64,000 nucleotides of DNA from Physcia stellaris. Taxonomy: Eukaryota > Ascomycota > Lecanoromycetes > Caliciales > Physciaceae. Shown one piece after another: positions 26,042 to 37,160 of this stretch. A program made the translations under genes and the position numbers. Each line of letters opens with the position of its first letter. Position 1 is the first letter of the stretch. The notes under the pieces were generated by a model. It worked only from the letters and a program-made list of their open reading frames with translations, made no database searches and was not told the origin of the DNA. The stretch is from contig JABSSW010000053.1 in assembly GCA_018902385.1 (NCBI GenBank), positions 264,412-328,411 on the forward strand, in the 5' to 3' direction.

Positions 26042-26880
26042 ATTTCGTTTTCATCGATGTTCGAAACTTCATTCGAATAGAATTTCATTTCGTGTCATAT
26101 GTTCATGCGTTAGTTTTTTCATTGTCTGATTGCTGTAAATGAACATCAATCGAAATTCGCTAAAATTAATATCAATTTGCGAAATTTCATTTCGAGCAAT
26201 TAAGCGCAATTCATTGTTGCGTTTATGAATTCGATTTTGATGAACATAAATTTCGTTTCGAAAAAAATGATGTTTAGTATCGAATCGATCATTTATAATC
26301 AAAAATTTCAACGATGTCATGATTGATTTCGAAAATGATATATACGATTTTGAAACACGATGAAATCAAATCACAACGAAGTCTTGATTGTTTTCGCAAA
26401 AAAATCAAAAATTCGCAATTTTTTACATTATGTTGAATCATCAGATGAATTCGAATTTGATTGAAAAAAAATCAATGATCACAAAAATCAAATATTATTC
26501 GAATTTAGATTTTCAACATTCGTTCTTTTAAAAAGAAATTTATTTTTTTTCGAATCAAATTATGTTTGTATTTCATTATTTTGCATGAAGAGATTGATTG
26601 ATTACAAAGAACACTTGTTCACGCATTTGAAAATGATGAATTTGTTGACTTGATATACGACTATCGATTTTGTTGACAGAGCTATTTCACAATTATTGTT
26701 TAAATGATTGAGTTGATTTCGGTGTCATAATACTTATGCACGGCGTGATGTAAATTTTGAATTACACAGAATGTCGACAGCAGGCGGGAATCATACCACT
26801 GGACTTATCATGTGGTTTCACAATTTTCAAGAAAGTTCATAAGCTATGTTCGTGATATGAATTTAGAGACTGATCTTATC
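26042..26880. other. Transition from AT-rich block to gene island
   Basis: CpT/CpC depletion fades between about 26.55 and 26.75 kb and normal composition begins. No gene seen. Confidence 0.6.
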
Positions 26881-26887
26881 AAAAAGC

Positions 26888-28345
26888 TGACTCTTCCTAG
26901 GATGGCAGACTGTTGTTGCTTGGCAAGCTGCAGTTGCTTCGTCTAGCTATCTAGGTGGTACAATACTCCAATGATTACTCGTCTTGATTTATCCCGAGTA
27001 CGGTTTTCAGCGCTGGCATGGCACTCTATTACTGTATGCCCTTGTTGCTATTAGTGTTTTCTCCAACACATTATTAGCTCGCCATCTTCCAAAGATTGAA
27101 GGCGCCATTCTCGGTTTCCACTTCGCAGGGATCTTCGTCATAATTATTCCCATATTTTAATTCTCTTCATGCTGGGCCGCTGAGGATGTCTTCACTCAGC
27201 TTCTGAGCCTCAGCGGTTACATGAATGATGATCTAGTATTCTTCATTGACCTCGTGACTACTGAACTTGCCTTCGTTGGTAAGTCTAAATCGGATAAATG
27301 AGATTGACCCGAAAATACGACCTGGTACCGATGGAGCAGTACACATGTGTGAAGACATTCACAATGCATCTGCAGTCGTAGCCCATGCTTTAATATTCAG
27401 CGTCGCTATCAATGGACTCTTAGGATTTGCAGTCACTGTCGCGTTGTGCTTCTGTCTAGGGGATGTCGAGATGACTCTTGATTCACCGACTGGCTATCCA
27501 TTTTTAGAAATATTCTCCCGAGCTACAAACAACCTAGGAAGCGCAACGGCGATGGCGGTATTGATAGAGCTCCTTATCGTATGCTGTCATATATCAGTCA
27601 TGGCGGCTGCATCACGCATGATGTGGGCCTTTGCCAGGGATTTCGGCCTTCCTGGGTCACAGTATATCAACAGAGTGAGTCAACAATGCCTCTCTACGAT
27701 ATTTGAGTGATGAAGAAGAAAAATTTGGACCTGCGACGTCGTTCGTCTTTTCAGCAAATCCAATCTTTCATCTCCCCGGTCAGGAAAGACTTCCATCGCA
27801 GATTGAATTTCACCGGAAAGATAGCAGCAAGTTGACGAAAGTTTCCAGGTCCACAAATCTTCCAAGCTCCCTATCTACTCCATATTCACGACAGCGACAA
27901 TAACGCTCCTTCTCGCTCTCATCAACATCGCCTCCACCGCGGCCTTCAATGCCTTTGTGTCTCTTGTCGCTCATGGTTTTCTGGGCTCCTACATGTTATC
28001 AATACTGTTCATCCTCTACTGTCGACTATCCCAATCTTCTGCCTTCCCTCCGCTGAAGTTCCGACCTTGGAAACTGGGACGCCTTTGGTCTTCCTACTAA
28101 TACTGTAGTCTTGATCTAGGCGGCAGTAGCAACGTTCTTCAGCTTTCGGCCTACAGTTTGGTATGTCGATGCAAAAAGCATGAATGATAGCTCTCTGTTG
28201 TGGGGCGGGACAATACTCTTTAAGCTGGTCTACTATGTGGTACATAGGAACAAGGACTGCAAGGGCTCAAAGATTGAGACAAGCGTTGTCCAAGGGTCCA
28301 GAGGGGTCCAAGATTTCCGATACTGCACGACACGCTATACTTGAT
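26888..28345 (+). pseudogene. Amino-acid permease pseudogene (GABA/choline-type APC family)
   Basis: Proton-coupled amino-acid permeases of this family have about 12 membrane helices. Here the N-terminal part (LLVLIYPEYGFQRWHG, LLARHLPKIEG, FHFAGIFVIIIP) is interrupted by TGA and TAA. The middle frame 27330-27690 is intact (DGAVHMCED, FCLGDVEMTL, SPTGYPFLEIF, ASRMMWAFARDFGLPG), and the C-terminal helices continue at 27840-28080 and, after a frameshift and an in-frame TAG, at 28085-28345 (FGLPTNTVVLI, LLWGGTILFKLVYYVVHRNKD). A GTAAGT at about 27280 marks a former intron whose acceptor is not evident. Decay is ordinary substitution and indel, not CpY-type mutation. Confidence 0.88.
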
Positions 28346-29648
28346 GAAAAGGTGATTTGGCGAAGACTCTGGACTCGGTCAATGAAATCCTGACAAACTC
28401 GACTACGGCGTCAGACAACGTGAATGGATGATGATATGTGTCTCATTCGAGTGAAGAACTCCAAATACCTACTTGCATTTGACCTGGGGAATGATTCTCT
28501 ATCGATAATTTCGCAGCATTGGTCATAAAAGTCTATGGTGGTAAGTGAAAGTTGCTGGTGTGAACCATGAAACTACCATACATCTAACAACGACAATGAC
28601 GTCGCTAGGGAAAAAGGTTCTTTGTATTATTGTTACATGTTCCTATTCTGAACCGTATCGGAATGCGATAGTGTGAAACAAAATGAGCGGGGAATACCTT
28701 CGATGATCCCATGAGGTTGGAGACGAGAACATTGCCCGAAATCTACCGCATTCCGTTTCTTTTCCCAATAAGTGAGATTTTTCCCAATAAGTGAGATTTT
28801 TTTGTGGAAATGTTTGACTCCGAGACAATATGCCTGCCAAAGATGCAGAATTCTTCTACATCATTCGTACTTCCATTTTGATCTGACTCTAGGTGCTGCT
28901 TCGCTCGAGGGGACAATCTTCCGAGTCTTCTGCATGCCAGACTGTATATCACAGACCAACCGCAGCCTCAGTTCAAACAGGTATTATGGCCACCTCTTTA
29001 GCAGGACATTTGATCATCAAAGTTCATCCATTGATCAAGAAGCGAAACTGGAATAAGATCCTAATTAAAGGCGAGCCTGAGCGCAGTGTTTCTCGAGTCA
29101 GCATTTCGACAACTGAGAAAAAAGACAGTTTATTCGACTGAATGCGACCTACTGTATCTGCCATCGACCGGAAAATTTTGCAACTGCATGCGTCTTCTGG
29201 TCGGGACTACGTGCAGCACTATGCTTCTATTTCAACCAACCACTCAACTCTCAAAGATGGCAAACTATGTGTCGTGAATTTCGCTTACCCCACTCCTCCA
29301 CAGTAATTCAGAGTTTTAGATAAAGACAGTTTTGCAGAGCTAGGTCATATGGACATAGTGGTTGGTTCTGAGATATGTCGAGGGTCCGGAACGCTGGACG
29401 CAAAATACCTGGGATCACTCAAGCGAAGAACACCTGTTCTCCTAGAGCACCAATAAAGTAACGCAAAGGATGTAACATTTGATTTTACTTAGTAAAGCTC
29501 GTATCCAGCAGTAAGTCCATACCCTCGGTCGGGAATTATTCCCTTGGGCAGAATCGTCGCAGTCCCATATCTCCAGACATGCAGCATTCCCCTACTCCTT
29601 CTATGTACATGCAAAGGAAATAATATTTGAAACTGAAGAGAAAAACCC
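28346..29648. other. Intergenic, no supported gene
   Basis: Normal GC content, only short overlapping frames. Contains a direct duplication of TTTTTCCCAATAAGTGAGA at about 28760-28797. The antisense ORFs look like chance. Confidence 0.55.
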
Positions 29649-30818
29649 TTAACCGGCAGTAACTCCCTTAGGGGGATTCTTCAAAGTCCCTTCCCATCTG
29701 ATAGGCTGATTCACGTCCACGCACGAAGCATCTGCTTGAGAGTACTGCACAGTTTTCAGCTCCCCTTTCTCCTGATAGGAGACATCGTTCCCATCCACGA
29801 GCTTCAGCGTCACGGTAGAAGTATAAGGGAAATTACCCTCTCCCTTCTGGTAAAATATCTTGCACTCTTTGCCATGACCAGGTTGCAGCGGGATGGGCCC
29901 CACGGTGTTAGTGATGGTTATGGTGTCCGTTTTAGTCGTAGCTTTGCTGGTGGAATGCTCGACGGACCACTCGAATCCACCGGTGATTTTGGCGCCAATG
30001 CCAAAGGGTTCGGCCTCTACCTCAACGGACATGGACATTCCAAACTTGCCGGTTGTGGTCTGGGTCCAGGTGGTGGATGTGGTCACTGCATCGGCGCCGG
30101 CCACCGTGAAGGGAACCGGACCAGTGCTGTTGCTTGGGTTGCCGAATGTACTATCGATGATGTAGACGGGAGCGATGTTGGTGGAGGTTCCGGATGGATC
30201 GGGGTCGAATTTGACGTCTCCGATTTCAATGTGGTCAACTTTGGCTCCTAGATAGAGAAAAGCGATACTTTCGAGGTATTTATCGCCTGTGTAGCCGAAT
30301 GCTCCCACGAGCAGGCCGCCGCCAATATTTGCGACGTATCCATCATTTGGCTTGGGCATTCCGACGTCGAATTCTTGCTTATCTGTCTTGATGTAGATAT
30401 GTCCAAGATGTTGACCTTTACCGTTACCCCATAATCTTGCTGATTGGACCAGTTCTCCAGGAGCAATATTTAGGTTATCAGTCCTGCCATTGCCTTGATT
30501 GCCATACGTAACGGATGTTCCACTTGAGAAAGTGAGTGCGACACCAAAGATCCCTTTATCATCTGACCAGACTTCTAGTCCACTTAGGACCTCACCAGAA
30601 GATTGAAGCCTGTTTTCACAGAAGTAAGTGCCGCCATCGCCGCCTACCCATTGAGCTGGAGCCAGGCCTCCGGCATGACAAGCGTCATCGCGCTTTGTGA
30701 GTGTAAGCCTCTCTGTTGGCAGCACAGCGGTCAGTGCGGAAGTAGCGAATATTGATGTACGGATGAAGGGCAGATGTGCAAATCGCATGATGGCGAGTTT
30801 TAGGGGTCGGCTAGGCAC
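29649..30818 (-). CDS. Secreted jacalin-like lectin / aerolysin-like pore-forming protein
   Basis: 389-aa intronless frame, ATG at 30818, TAA at 29649. The second Met (residue 11, MRFAHLPFIRT) begins a better signal peptide. TLTKR-DD at about residues 40-45 is a Kex2-like processing site. Residues ~46-200 are Gly-rich beta structure with GLEVWSDDKGIFGVALTF and GGGLLVGAFGYTGDKYLESIAFLY, typical of jacalin-type lectin folds. Residues ~215-389 carry the Ser/Thr-rich alternating region (TTSTTWTQTTTGKFGMS, SVEHSTSKATTKTDTITI) typical of the aerolysin/ETX-MTX2 membrane-inserting domain. Likely secreted, with sugar-guided membrane binding and beta-barrel pore formation, perhaps for defence or competition. 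Domain calls are by pattern only. Confidence 0.8.
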   Translation of the reverse strand: MPSRPLKLAIMRFAHLPFIRTSIFATSALTAVLPTERLTLTKRDDACHAGGLAPAQWVGGDGGTYFCENRLQSSGEVLSGLEVWSDDKGIFGVALTFSSGTSVTYGNQGNGRTDNLNIAPGELVQSARLWGNGKGQHLGHIYIKTDKQEFDVGMPKPNDGYVANIGGGLLVGAFGYTGDKYLESIAFLYLGAKVDHIEIGDVKFDPDPSGTSTNIAPVYIIDSTFGNPSNSTGPVPFTVAGADAVTTSTTWTQTTTGKFGMSMSVEVEAEPFGIGAKITGGFEWSVEHSTSKATTKTDTITITNTVGPIPLQPGHGKECKIFYQKGEGNFPYTSTVTLKLVDGNDVSYQEKGELKTVQYSQADASCVDVNQPIRWEGTLKNPPKGVTAG

Positions 30819-33072
30819 GGTTCGACAATGATAATGTGAAGCTTAGCGTTCCACTCTATTATGTGGTGTGGTTGCAAAGAGTACGACGTTGCTGAAGTCC
30901 GAGGAACACTAAGATTTCCTTGCTTGTAGCTGTACGAATGAGCCAGATCCTGATGGCGAGAGGAAGTGAGAATTGTATGACCTTTTATGTCCAGTGCTGA
31001 GGCTCTCAATCCTCAGCAGGACTCAGCGATGATACTGGCGCAGCATTAGAGCAATACTCCGTGTAATTTGCTTTACGCCTGAGGGTTTTGGCCGCCTTCG
31101 TCCGCAGTCCAGCCACTAATTTGGTGTTGGATAACGCGGAACCTATCGAAGGTGTACTATTATTGATCAGCATGATGCAAGCCTGATTGAATGCGAAGCA
31201 TTGGATTAAGGAGCTTAGTAGCACATCAGTATCGGGAGAATTACAGAATAGGGTAAATGAAACATGAGGGGTCTGGGTTCGCCCAGTGAACTCTGATGTC
31301 TCGGATGGCTTGCAGAGCATAGCCTCTGAATACCGCCAGACATGTTTCCGGTTTGGTCTACGGCGTAGACTCTTCACACATAGGCTTTGCCCTTCAGGTG
31401 GGTTCCAGGGCAACTTTTTCAAGTATTAAAGTTATAAGTTGAATGCGCTCCTTTGGAAAAAAGCCACCGCTCAAAAGCCAGCTAATCCTCTGAGTTAGGA
31501 TTGAACATAATGGACACGGCGAGGCTTCCAAAACTGCAAAGATGGAGTCTACTCAGGTCAGCGCGATGGCCACAGCCTCGCAGTGCATACAAAAGTCCCC
31601 CACAATGTAAGATTTTACATTGAAACAGCCAGTAGATGGGGGCGAGGTCCAGTCATAAGCTCTTCAATTTAATCAAAGGCTCTGTGGCAACGAGCTGTAC
31701 ATTTGTGGCCAAGATGTTCGATTCCATTCGCGACTACATGTCCAGTAGCAGCATCTCGCCATCGCATAGTCCCTCGAGTCATCGCTTGCCCATTCTCGGG
31801 TGTGAAGTGCATTTTGAATGAATTGAAGTTGAAGAGGCAGAGATCGAGCGCTCATGTCCGCTAATAGATCAAGGATCGTTTGGGTGAAACCTGCAGATTT
31901 TCGGGGTTGGAAACGGACCCCACGGTATCCTTGTCTTCTCGGACCAAGTGCCACAGTCATACAATATAGGAGAAAGACAGCTGAGTTCAAGGATCGATCG
32001 GTGTTTCTTAGAATCGCAGCGTCGTCAAAAAGCTCCCTTCTTACCAGCCGTTGTCAAGACATGTCAAGGATGATGGATTGATCTTGTGCTCTCGGACAGC
32101 TACTTGCAGCAGGATTAGCGAACCGCGGCGGGCAGCCGTTGCGGTCCGGTTTCAGCCGCTTCTAGCCGAGGATCAGCCTAATAATACATGAGCACAAGCC
32201 CTCGCAAAGCCCCTTTCTGAACCGTGCAGTCTCAACGAGCATAGACCCACATGGATCCGTGTTGATATACGGGGATGGTGTGCGCTGAAGAGCCAGTGGC
32301 ATAAGGAACGTTTCCCAGGGGTCCCTATTGCATGGACGGCTTAGTAACTAAACCGAGTCAGTCGGGCTAACCCTACACTCTCTAAAGTTCCATCGCTTGT
32401 TCCAAGAAAGGAGTTCCTTATCTCTATGCCGGTGCTGACATTGATCAGTATCCGTATTAGTGAACTGATTGAGCCATCAGCTGCATGAGTAATCGGCGCT
32501 GCGAGGCTAACGCAGTGACCGAGAAGGCACAGGAATCCGATTACGCTTAAGAGAATCGCAACGAAAAGACCGAATCCGTGTCTATTGTCTCGGACGTTTT
32601 GCGCAATGACGGAAAACGATTCAAGAATGAATATATTACAGAGTTGCTTAACTTAGAAGGCATGGCATTGAGCTTGCTTTCCAACCAGATCATTGGCAGG
32701 TGCTTTGCACCCGCCTCATCGTATTTTGGTGGCGGCTCGGCGTGAAAAAAGTCATAAGGTGCTTGTATCTATGTCGCTTCTCGTTCTTTCATAACAACTT
32801 TTTACACATTCACATGAGAACATCATTCCAAATCAACAACTTGTATCAGATTGTCGTCATGTTTTAATCTTTGAGAATTCCTCGACTGATAAAACTGTTA
32901 AAGAAAGAAACAATTATTGTGTTCCTTACTTTGCTAAGCAGCACTATGAGACACCGTTGAGCTACATCATCGCGCTTCATAATTACGTGTTCTCGCTTCG
33001 GTTCACATCTATCGGGCACATCGGAGATAGATTCTGCAAGCACAGCTAAAATGGTGTACATCATGACTCGGA
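30819..33072. other. Intergenic, no supported gene
   Basis: Holds the divergent flanks of the two secreted-protein genes. A 138-codon minus frame at 31006-31422 has no recognisable domain, no clear introns and is probably chance. Confidence 0.5.
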
Positions 33073-33726
33073 TCAATGCAGGTCGTCTTCCGCCAATGGC
33101 CCCTCAGGTAATGGTTCTCTTACTATCAACGTGGTTTCATTGCCGAGCTGCCCCACTGCTCTGATCACCTCTCCAGCTCTCGCAGCACTCAATATGGGTG
33201 GCACATACTGTATTCGCGTTAATTTTGCCCACACGCTTCTCTGCTCACTACTAGCTGGATATTCGATTCCAATTTTGGCCTGACCCATCAAACAGCCCCA
33301 ATAGACAGCGGATCCTGCCGTCACTAGATCACTCAGTCGAAAGGTATCGATTTCATAGATGTCGAGAGGGTCGACATCAACTTCTACAGCGCAGAGATTA
33401 GGGGGCTGTCTGCCTTCGATTTGGAACAGCTTAGGGAGGTTCTCGGTTGTCCTTGTGGTTGCAAGATGGCGGCCCCAAGAGCGCTCATTATTTTCGTAAG
33501 GGCGAGAAGAGACCCACGAGATTCCAGCAATCACGGCACGGCCTGAAATTGTCGAAGTGAGCTTTTGTGCATTGAGGTAATGTAGTAACCAACAAATACA
33601 GATGAGACTTCTATGAAAATATGGCTTACAGTCTCGTCTTGCGGGAAGAAGATCATCTGGTGGGAAGCAGCGCAGGCTCCGAGAGACGGAAAAGAACAGA
33701 AGCAGCGTTATCAGTTTGATGATCAT
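33073..33726 (-). CDS. Small secreted protein, one intron (188 aa spliced)
   Basis: Exon 1 33726-33630 and exon 2 33542-33073, with an 87-bp GTAAGC...TTTCAG intron. Because 87 is divisible by three, the unspliced frame also stays open and gives 217 aa. The N-terminus MIIKLITLLLFFSVSRS is a signal peptide. Mature landmarks are C-F-PPDDLLPARRDC, RSWGRHLATT, ENLPKLF, PPNLCAVEVDVDP and GLMGQ-like CLMGQAKIGIEYP. I recognise this as a widespread Pezizomycotina secreted family of unknown function with paired cysteines and a WGRHL motif. Likely an apoplastic or surface protein. Confidence 0.82.
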   Translation of the reverse strand: MIIKLITLLLFFSVSRSLRCFPPDDLLPARRDCKPYFHRSLICICWLLHYLNAQKLTSTISGRAVIAGISWVSSRPYENNERSWGRHLATTRTTENLPKLFQIEGRQPPNLCAVEVDVDPLDIYEIDTFRLSDLVTAGSAVYWGCLMGQAKIGIEYPASSEQRSVWAKLTRIQYVPPILSAARAGEVIRAVGQLGNETTLIVREPLPEGPLAEDDLH

Positions 33727-34969
33727 CTCGGGGCAACCTGAGGCGTGCAGTGAAACAAATAGGCGCTATGATAACATGGGGCTTTCAACAAATATTGAGA
33801 AAGCGATCCAAATGCCCAAGTTTAGCATTGCTCGAGATTATTCTGGTGCTCTCTAGGAAATGACGTGATATCTAGCCGCCGTGTGAAATTATGCGCATGC
33901 TTTCCGACCATAGAAATCTCCACTACTTCACAACGTGCATGAATTGGAACGGTACATCTGCGCTGTTCTCTTTTCGCTCTATGCGCCTTCAGAGAGCACC
34001 CTGTGGAACCCTCGGAGTCGTGAGCAAGCAACTCCGCGACTGTCGAGCAGATCTCAAGCGGAGCTTTAAGATTACGGACGAGTGTCCGAAAGCAACTGGC
34101 TGTCATTATTCAGACGATGGAAGTTTTGGCGCTCGCAATAAATCACCGCGAATCTTTCTGGGAGAGACTTATGAGACGTCAAACACAGTGTGATATTTTT
34201 GAAATTGGTCTTCCTCCACAGACCTATCCTCCATCATCACCACTGAATTGGTGTCAGAGTTTTTACCCACTCGTTGTTCCTCTCGTTGTCCCCGGAGCCA
34301 AATGCACGCTTCAAAGCCCCGGTGCCAGAGTCGCAATTTTCTAAAAGCGCGTCTGCGTCTGCCTCTTGGCGCCCTTGTGTACTGCCCCATTATCCATCCC
34401 TCGCAAATGGCCCAAGCATGCAGGTGTTCTCTTCCATTACCCTAATTATGATAATACTAGTACTTCTTCCCAGATTGGTAACCACAGGTACCCTGCGACG
34501 AGGGCATACGAGGATAGCGCGTAGGAAAGCGTGTCCAGAGGAGTGAGCTTACTGCAAGGCTGTGATAAGCTTTGATACACCAACTAATAAAGGAAGAGAC
34601 GAATGATATGATGGAGGATGGGATTGGAATTTCTAAAGGCGTGCACGGAGCCGGAAGAAAAGATCTGAGTGGGTCGGAAATGTGGAGCGTCAAATATGTG
34701 CGACAATATCGAATGCTATAGAATGAAAAGGAGCATCGTGCTAAAACATCGGAACGAAGGAGGACGTACAACAGAAAGTCTTGTGCACTGAAAACAGCTG
34801 AAATTCCATTAAATCCGGAACAATGCTCGCCTGCAGAAGATATCCCGCCATCCACGACGCCGGTAAAAAAAAATTAGACGTTTTTTTCACGTCACGCCAG
34901 CGACAAAAGAAAAGACCCAGGCGCCCAATTAGACTTGTAGGATTACTTCCTCCAAATGGTGCTGAAGAA
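33727..34969. other. Intergenic, no supported gene
   Basis: Several overlapping short frames on both strands, none with a domain. Probably the shared regulatory and 3' flanks of neighbouring minus-strand genes. Confidence 0.5.
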
Positions 34970-37160
34970 TCACTTCCTCCAAATAGTGCCAACACTGTTG
35001 AGGACCATTGAATCAGAATGACCCCAGAAGCCAGCCAATACCCAGCCACTTCTGCTGTCCGGTGGCCCCTGCTCAACAATCTCGAGCCCAGTAGGCGGTG
35101 AGACTTTTGCTTGACCATACTGCTTCCAGCCAGTCAATTCTTGGCCCGAAGCATCCAATACGACTAGCGCTGACAGGCGACCTGAGCCTGGTACATGTTC
35201 AATTCGGACTTTCGCGGCTTTGCTATATCCGAAGTCTGCCAGTGGTTGCGACCAATACAGGTGATTCTTGTTCGATGTTCCAGCCACGCGATGAACCCCG
35301 TCCGGTCTTGGTGAGCTGCTAGAGTCGCGAGAAGTGCTGAAGCCGATACCTGACAGGTGGCCGTGATTGCGCTTCGAGCGGTTCTCTCGACCAAACACAC
35401 CTAGCCAGTTGATGGATCGGTCTTCATGCGCGTGTAGACGCAATTTGCTGATATGCTCCGGGTGGCTTGCGTCCTTTGCAGAGTCTAATGTACAGAATAG
35501 GGAGTCTTTGTCCTTTCCAAACCAAGAGTGCCGTGGCGCGATGTGATCCCCGACCAAAGGTGTGAAGTCAAGGTCTTCATCTCGGGCCCAGCGCCCTATT
35601 TTACCGACTTCTTCTGATGAAAGCAGGCCGTAATTGGTATCTCGTCGGACCAGATCTGCTTGCTCGCGGATTGTAAGGCCATGCGATCGGACCGGCATGC
35701 GTTTTTTGAGCTCGCCTGGCCACATGTATGGTTCTTTTCTTGGCTGGCCGTTCTCATCTAACCCAGCGAGGGATGGATCTGTGACCAGCGACTTTGTAAT
35801 CTCGGTGATTTGGGTCATTCCTTTGCGTGCGAGTACACGCGCATCGTTAAGTCCTCTTGGCGTCAACTGGACAGGATTAGGTATATCCTGGCTGGGCTCT
35901 CGCTCACGATACTGCTCGGTATACTTCATTATGTCTGATAGCTCGGCCCAGATATTCTTGTAAACCACAAAGGCGTTGAACAAGTCTTGGGTATATAAAG
36001 AGCAGAGATCGTAATCTAGGATGGCGAATTTGTCATCGTCAGGGTTCCTTGCGTTGGCTTCATTGAAGCTTCGTAGACTTGTGTACCTGGTAAGAACTGC
36101 GGAGGTCCGCTGGGCGCATGTCTGAACGAGGTGCGGAAACCGAGTCGCAACATCTACGACTGTTTGCAGATCCCATTTGTCTTCCGGCGGCTTTATGTCT
36201 CCTCCACCAGACCAACTAACAGAAATTGTGGTCTCGGTATCATCCCACACATCGCTCTTGAGCCTATCAACTGCACTGTGTGTGCCTACTGACAGTCCTG
36301 GAGCGGCTGGGACTGCGATCTCGGCCTCAGCGGCAGCTTTGACGGCGGATATTTTAGACTTGTCATTAACCTTGATGCTGACGATGGCACTGAACTCGCC
36401 ACCTTCAGTGAAGCCGCTGATGAAGCAGTCGCCGAAGACCTCTGTGAACTTGCTATTCGGTAAATCATTGATGGGGTTGAAAGTCATCTTATCAGCGACT
36501 GGAGATGTCTCGTTTGTCACTTTGACCGTGACGATATAATTGAGGTCCGATTGGTTGACTTTGTTCTCGTTGACGATCGATGTGCTACCAGCTCCTTTCA
36601 CAGTTCCGTACTTGATGGAGGCAGAAGAGGAGATATTTAGCGCTTCAACAATATCTGACATATTGTCCACCAAGCGCGAGGAGTATGTAACAATCTGAAC
36701 AATGTTTCTGCTCGGGGAGTCAATTGCGCCGGCTGAACTGATGTCGATGGGACGTTAAGTAAATTCGGTCCGATGGTAATGTTCGGCATTGACTTCGCAG
36801 AATGTGCGCTATCCGGTCTTTGCAGATCCTCATGGTGTTCTCTGGCATCTGACGCAATGGCATCCGACCGCAGCGACTCGTTGCTGCTCTTGTATCCTAG
36901 ATTTTTGTCATGGGGTGACACTGCTGTAGAGGCTGATAAATGCCGTAGTGAGCTTGGGTTTCCAATGGAACGTCGCCTTCCTGCAACATTTGTGCGGCTC
37001 TGTCTAGCAGGCTCGATGAGGACTGCGTTTTCGATACATATTTCTTGCGTGTATGAGTTGAACCTGATGCATGATCAGCCTTAGTGGTCAAAGCAGAAAT
37101 GTGCAAGACTGACCCTTGGCCAATTCTCATAGCATTCGTATACGGTGCCAGAGAAGACAT
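34970..37160 (-). CDS. MACPF-like protein, three exons (694 aa)
   Basis: My model is exons 37160-37114, 37063-36794 and 36737-34970, with introns of 50 bp (GTCAGT...ATCAG) and 56 bp (GTCAAT, branch-like CTTAAC, ...ATCAG). Spliced length is 2085 nt, exactly 695 codons. The start is ATG at 37160, and upstream in-frame sequence has no other ATG. The first intron joins MRIGQG to FNSYTQEICIENAV. After the second comes IVQIVTYSSRLVDNMSD, SIKYGTVKG and FGDCFISGFTEGGEF, a signature I associate with fungal MACPF/perforin-like proteins. Residues 400-694 are a separate C-terminal region ending GWVLAGFWGHSDSMVLNSVG, lectin-like. No signal peptide seen. Role is probably membrane attack or defence, by inference. 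Confidence 0.68.

Noticed and set aside
1-26600. Mitochondrial DNA
   Set aside because: AT-rich, but it carries nuclear LTR retroelements, target duplications and continuity with nuclear-type intron-containing genes.
1-26600. Standard CpA-type RIP
   Set aside because: CA and TG remain very common; the depleted words are CT, AG, CC and GG.
29736-30251. 171-aa plus-strand gene
   Set aside because: Antisense shadow of the aerolysin-like gene; Gly-rich because of the opposite-strand beta repeats.
31006-31422. 138-aa minus-strand gene
   Set aside because: No domain, signal or convincing splice sites; a chance frame in GC-normal DNA is likely.
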